50,671 bases of DNA. Source: 2-01-FULL-45-10 sp964433975. Lineage in GTDB: Bacteria; Omnitrophota; Gorgyraeia; 2-01-FULL-45-10. The DNA is taken from NCBI GenBank assembly GCA_964433975.1, contig CAYSSS010000004.1, forward strand, positions 1 through 50,671, given 5' to 3'. A program made the position numbers and the translations under genes. Of the stretch, positions 47,942 to 50,671 are shown in pieces. Numbering within the stretch: position 1 is the first letter of the stretch; each line of letters opens with the position of its first letter. The notes beneath the pieces were generated by a model. That model had not been told where the DNA came from. It ran no database searches and saw only the letters and a list, made by a program, of their open reading frames with translations.

Positions 47942-49219
47942 GTGAAGACGAAGGCGAAAGCAATAGAAGAGTGTTCCACTCTTTTTGAGATAGAGGTCCC
48001 TAAAGAGACTGTCGACCAGGCGTTCGAGGAAGTCTACAGCGGGATAGCCAAGGCGGCCTCTGTGCCGGGCTTCAGGCCCGGGAAGGCTCCTAAGGAGCTC
48101 GTGAAAAAGCATTACTCTAAAGAAGCGAAGAAAGAGGTGATAAATCATCTCGTTCCGGATGCCTACCAGAAGGCTGTGGATGAACACAAGATAGACCCCA
48201 TAGGTTTTCCCGATATAACCGACTTAATATTTGAGGAGGGCAAAGCGATGTCCTTCAGGGCAAAGACGGATACCAGGCCGAAGTTCAAGTTAAAAAATTA
48301 TAAGGGGATAGAGGTTGAGAAGAAGAAGGCGATAGTTAAAGACGAAGATATCGATAAGGCTCTGGAAAATCTCAGGCAATACAGCGCCAGGTATCTGGCG
48401 GTCGAAGACAGACCTGCAGCGATGAATGATTACGTGGTGAGCGATCTCGATTGCACGGTGGACGCAAAACCGGCTCATAAGAAGAGGGAGAACCTCTGGC
48501 TTTACCTAGAAAAGGGCTCTATCATGAGCGGCCTAACCGAGAAGATGGTCGGGATGAACAAGAATGATGAGCGCGATATCGAGGTGGAGCTGCCCAAGGA
48601 GTATCCGGATAAAAATATTGCCGGCAAGAAGGCCATTTACCACGTCAAGGCCAAGGAGATAAAAGTAAGAAGCCTGCCCGGCGTAGACGATGAATTCGCG
48701 AAGGACCTGGGAAAAGAGAACCTGGCGGACCTGAAGAAAGAAGTGGCGAAGGAGCTTGAAAATAAGATGAGGTCCGACAACGAGATAGCCGCGGAGAATC
48801 AGCTGCTCAATAAGATCATAGACGCTAACGACTTCGCCGTACCGTCCGCGCTTGTAAAGAAACAGATACGCTTGATGTCCGAAAACGCCAAGGTGCGCCT
48901 GGAGGAAAAAGGTTTTAAGAAAGAAGATCTTGATAAAAGGAACGGCGAGCTGGAAGAGCGTTTTAAGGATGACGCGCTCAAGCAGGTCCGCCTATTATTC
49001 ATACTCGATAGAATAGCCAAGGATGAAGATATCAAAGTCGACGCTAAGGATCTCGAGGATGCATACAAGTCGATATCCGTAAGGTCCGATAAGAGCGAAA
49101 AAGATGTCAAGGATCATTACGAGAAAGAAGGCCTTGTCGACAGCCTGCTTGAAAGAATTAGAGAGGAGAAGACGATAAGTTTTCTCTTGAAGAGCGCCGA
49201 GATAAAAGAGAAGGATTAG
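47942..49219 (+). CDS. tig: Trigger factor
   Basis: Ribosome-associated chaperone with prolyl isomerase activity. The 425 residues start at GTG 47942, eight bases after GGAGG; an earlier GTG reading (MWWGII) is less likely. The N-terminal ribosome-binding signature VPGFRPGKAP lies near residue 38. The central FKBP-like region (about 150-240) includes VVSDLDCTVDAKP and GLTEKMVGMNKNDERDIEVELP, and is divergent, so isomerase activity is uncertain. A long helical C-terminal domain follows. It precedes clpP as in many bacteria. Confidence 0.92.
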   Translation: MKTKAKAIEECSTLFEIEVPKETVDQAFEEVYSGIAKAASVPGFRPGKAPKELVKKHYSKEAKKEVINHLVPDAYQKAVDEHKIDPIGFPDITDLIFEEGKAMSFRAKTDTRPKFKLKNYKGIEVEKKKAIVKDEDIDKALENLRQYSARYLAVEDRPAAMNDYVVSDLDCTVDAKPAHKKRENLWLYLEKGSIMSGLTEKMVGMNKNDERDIEVELPKEYPDKNIAGKKAIYHVKAKEIKVRSLPGVDDEFAKDLGKENLADLKKEVAKELENKMRSDNEIAAENQLLNKIIDANDFAVPSALVKKQIRLMSENAKVRLEEKGFKKEDLDKRNGELEERFKDDALKQVRLLFILDRIAKDEDIKVDAKDLEDAYKSISVRSDKSEKDVKDHYEKEGLVDSLLERIREEKTISFLLKSAEIKEKD

Positions 49220-49235
49220 CGGCGGAGATGTCCTT

Positions 49236-49287
49236 CGGCTGCTCCGGTTTGTCGCAGCCGCAGGATCAATTTTGTTTCACAAAATTG
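49236..49287. repeat. Two adjacent hairpins between tig and clpP
   Basis: CGGCTGC (49236-49242) pairs with GCAGCCG (49254-49260), and CAATTTTGT (49267-49275) pairs with ACAAAATTG (49279-49287) over a 3-base loop. The second ends at the G-rich ribosome-binding region of clpP and could hide it. Confidence 0.6.
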
Positions 49288-49299
49288 GGGGGCTGGATC

Positions 49300-49911
49300 A
49301 TGAGTATACTTGTTCCTATGGTAATTGAGACAACCGGTAGAGGCGAGAGGGCGTATGATATTTATTCAAGGCTTCTGAAGGACAGGATTATCTTTATAGG
49401 TACGGCCATAGACGATGTGGTCGCCAATCTAATCATAGCCCAGATATTGTTCCTGCAGATGGAAGATCAGGATAAGGATGTATCCATATACATAAATACG
49501 CCGGGCGGATCCGTTACGAGCGGATTGGCGATTTACGATACTATGCAGTTCATTAAACCCGACGTCAACACTTATTGCGTGGGCCAGGCTACCAGCATGG
49601 GGGCGCTTCTCCTGGCCGCCGGCACGGCCGGAAAACGTTATGCTCTTCCGCACTCGCGCATCATGATACATCAGCCATGGGGCGGAGTGCAGGGCGCGGC
49701 ATCAGATATCAGCATACAGGCGCAGGAGATACTGAGATTGCGCGCGAGGCTCGAAGAGATACTGGCTAAACACACGAAGCAGCCTCTGGAGAAGATAAAG
49801 AAGGACAGCGACAGGGACTACTTCATGTCAGCCGAAGAGGCGAAGGCATACGGTATCGTGGACGAAGTGGTAGAGAATATCACGAAGAAGTCCCGCCGGA
49901 CAGCTTTATAG
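49300..49911 (+). CDS. clpP: ATP-dependent Clp protease proteolytic subunit
   Basis: Serine protease that forms the 14-mer chamber for ClpX or ClpA. The 203 residues start at ATG 49300 (MSILVPMVIETTGRGERAYD), behind a G-rich RBS; an earlier frame start crosses the hairpins. The triad is visible: Ser99 in GQATSMGALLL, His124 in RIMIHQPWGG and Asp173 in DRDYFMSAEEA. clpX, which usually follows, is replaced here by an aminotransferase gene. Confidence 0.96.
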   Translation: MSILVPMVIETTGRGERAYDIYSRLLKDRIIFIGTAIDDVVANLIIAQILFLQMEDQDKDVSIYINTPGGSVTSGLAIYDTMQFIKPDVNTYCVGQATSMGALLLAAGTAGKRYALPHSRIMIHQPWGGVQGAASDISIQAQEILRLRARLEEILAKHTKQPLEKIKKDSDRDYFMSAEEAKAYGIVDEVVENITKKSRRTAL

Positions 49912-49929
49912 CAATAGGCGAGATTTTTA

Positions 49930-49997
49930 AAGGTGTCCGCGGGATCCCGCAAAACACCTTAAAAAAAGTAAGGCTACTATTAAAGATGTTTTGCGGG
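49930..49997 (+). promoter_or_regulatory. Leader with mutually exclusive hairpins before the aminotransferase gene
   Basis: Structure 1: AAGGTGT (49930-49936) with ACACCTT (49954-49960), enclosing the palindrome GCGGGATCCCGC (49939-49950). Structure 2: CCCGCAAAACA (49946-49956) with TGTTTTGCGGG (49987-49997), 11 bp. They share bases and cannot form together, as in an attenuator or riboswitch. There is no T-run after either; the RBS GGAGAGG follows at 50012. Confidence 0.55.
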
Positions 49998-50023
49998 AAA
50001 AAAATAAAATAGGAGAGGCTAAG

Positions 50024-50671
50024 ATGAGCAAGGAGTATTTGATGACGCCGGGGCCCACGCCGGTCCCCGAAGATATAAGGCTTGAGATGGCCAAGCCCAT
50101 TATCCATCACAGGACGAAGGAGTACCAGGCCATATTCAAAGATGCGACAGAAGGATTGAAGAAGATATTAAAGACATCGAATGACGTCTTCACGTTCACA
50201 TCCAGCGGGACGGGTGCGATGGAGGCATCCGTGGTAAATGTCCTTTCACCCGGTGACAAGATAATAGTAGTCCGCGGAGGGAAGTTCGGAGAGAGGTTTG
50301 GCGATATAGCCAAGGCGTACGGCGTTGAAGTCATCCCGATAGACGTGGAATGGGGCACCGGTCCTAAGCCCGCGGTAATAAAGGAGACATTAGAGAAGAA
50401 TCCGGGGGTGAAGGCTGTATATACGACCCTTTGCGAAACATCCACGGCAACCGTTTTTGATATAAAGGCGATCGGAGAGATCGTGAAGGCTACGGACGCG
50501 CTCTTTGTGGTCGATACGATAAGCGGCCTCGGAGCCGATGACTTTGAAAATGATAAATGGGCCGTAGATATAGCGGTATGCGGTTCGCAGAAGGGCCTTA
50601 TGATACCACCGGGGCTCGGTTTTTGCTCGGTCAGCGAAAAGGCGTGGAAAGCGGTAGAAACTTCCCGGCTT
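50024..50671 (+). CDS. Class V PLP-dependent aminotransferase (3' partial)
   Basis: The frame runs from ATG 50024, behind GGAGAGG, to the window end without a stop; 216 residues are visible. It shows MTPGPTPVPEDIRLEMAKP at the start, IIHHRTKEY near residue 27, FTSSGTGAMEASVVNVLSPGD near 61 (cofactor phosphate loop), TSTATVFDIKAIGEI near 141, VVDTISGLGADDF near 161 and CGSQKGLMIPPGL near 186, where Lys binds PLP. The family includes alanine- and serine-glyoxylate or pyruvate aminotransferases; some members serve serine synthesis beside serA. The substrate cannot be fixed without the downstream context. Confidence 0.88.
   Translation, partial: MSKEYLMTPGPTPVPEDIRLEMAKPIIHHRTKEYQAIFKDATEGLKKILKTSNDVFTFTSSGTGAMEASVVNVLSPGDKIIVVRGGKFGERFGDIAKAYGVEVIPIDVEWGTGPKPAVIKETLEKNPGVKAVYTTLCETSTATVFDIKAIGEIVKATDALFVVDTISGLGADDFENDKWAVDIAVCGSQKGLMIPPGLGFCSVSEKAWKAVETSRL

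Noticed and set aside
1..50671. tRNA genes
   Set aside because: I saw no T-arm (GGTTCGAATCC-like) with matching acceptor stem; reading by eye could still miss one.

Overview
The window comes from a diderm, LPS-producing bacterium with meso-diaminopimelate peptidoglycan. Three things show this: a MurE with the DNPR motif, a complete Kdo pathway with WaaA, LpxK and LpxL-like enzymes, and an Lpt export module. Gene order, codon use (many ATA and AGA/AGG codons), moderate GC, fused glycosyltransferases and many palindromic intergenic repeats fit candidate phylum Omnitrophota (OP3, PVC superphylum). That placement is inference, because no rRNA marker is present. Every gene lies on the + strand, and most neighbours overlap by 1-4 bases (ATGA/GTGA junctions), so a few very long operons carry nearly everything.

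Layout. 1-1442: zinc-ribbon coiled-coil protein (5' partial), ribonuclease HI, RNase P RNA and its terminator. 1443-1996: a non-coding island with two copies of a structured repeat. 1997-18274: a division and cell-wall (dcw) operon behind a consensus promoter and MraZ boxes: mraZ, a small unknown gene, rsmH, ftsL, ftsI, murE, murF, mraY, murD, ftsW, murG, murC, murB, ddl, ftsQ and a short ftsA. ftsZ does not follow; a PilZ gene does. 18337-21498: small accessory genes, including two exported proteins, a 14-codon Cys-rich ORF with its own promoter and terminator, a CxxCxxCC protein, a transglutaminase-like protein and a Nudix hydrolase. 21642-27577: yggS, proC, yggT, mtnP, ileS and a DksA/TraR-type gene. 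27550-44517: envelope operon with lspA, waaA, lpxK, an LpxL-ELM1 fusion, a GT4-GT9 fusion, GT4, a polysaccharide deacetylase, three GT9 heptosyltransferase-like genes, a deoxyhypusine-synthase-like gene, hldA-type kinase, kdsB, kdsA, kdsD and kdsC. 44518-45173: a second non-coding island with a third copy of the structured repeat and a separate 181-nt foldback. 45174-47603: second LpxL, an LptC-LptA fusion lipoprotein and LptB. 47604-47867: nested repeats. 47942-50671: tig, clpP and a class V aminotransferase cut by the window end.

The genes cooperate to build the envelope: precursor synthesis and septal polymerisation (dcw), lipid A-Kdo-heptose core assembly (waaA to kdsC), and LPS transport (lptCA, lptB). 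The most unusual items are: (1) a three-copy family of 179-196 bp rod-shaped repeats whose helices are kept by compensatory changes; (2) FtsA lacking most of the FtsZ-binding subdomain, with ftsZ missing from the expected place; (3) the autonomous micro-ORF starting MCATCGC; (4) the 181-nt foldback before the second lpxL; and (5) several gene fusions in LPS synthesis and export.
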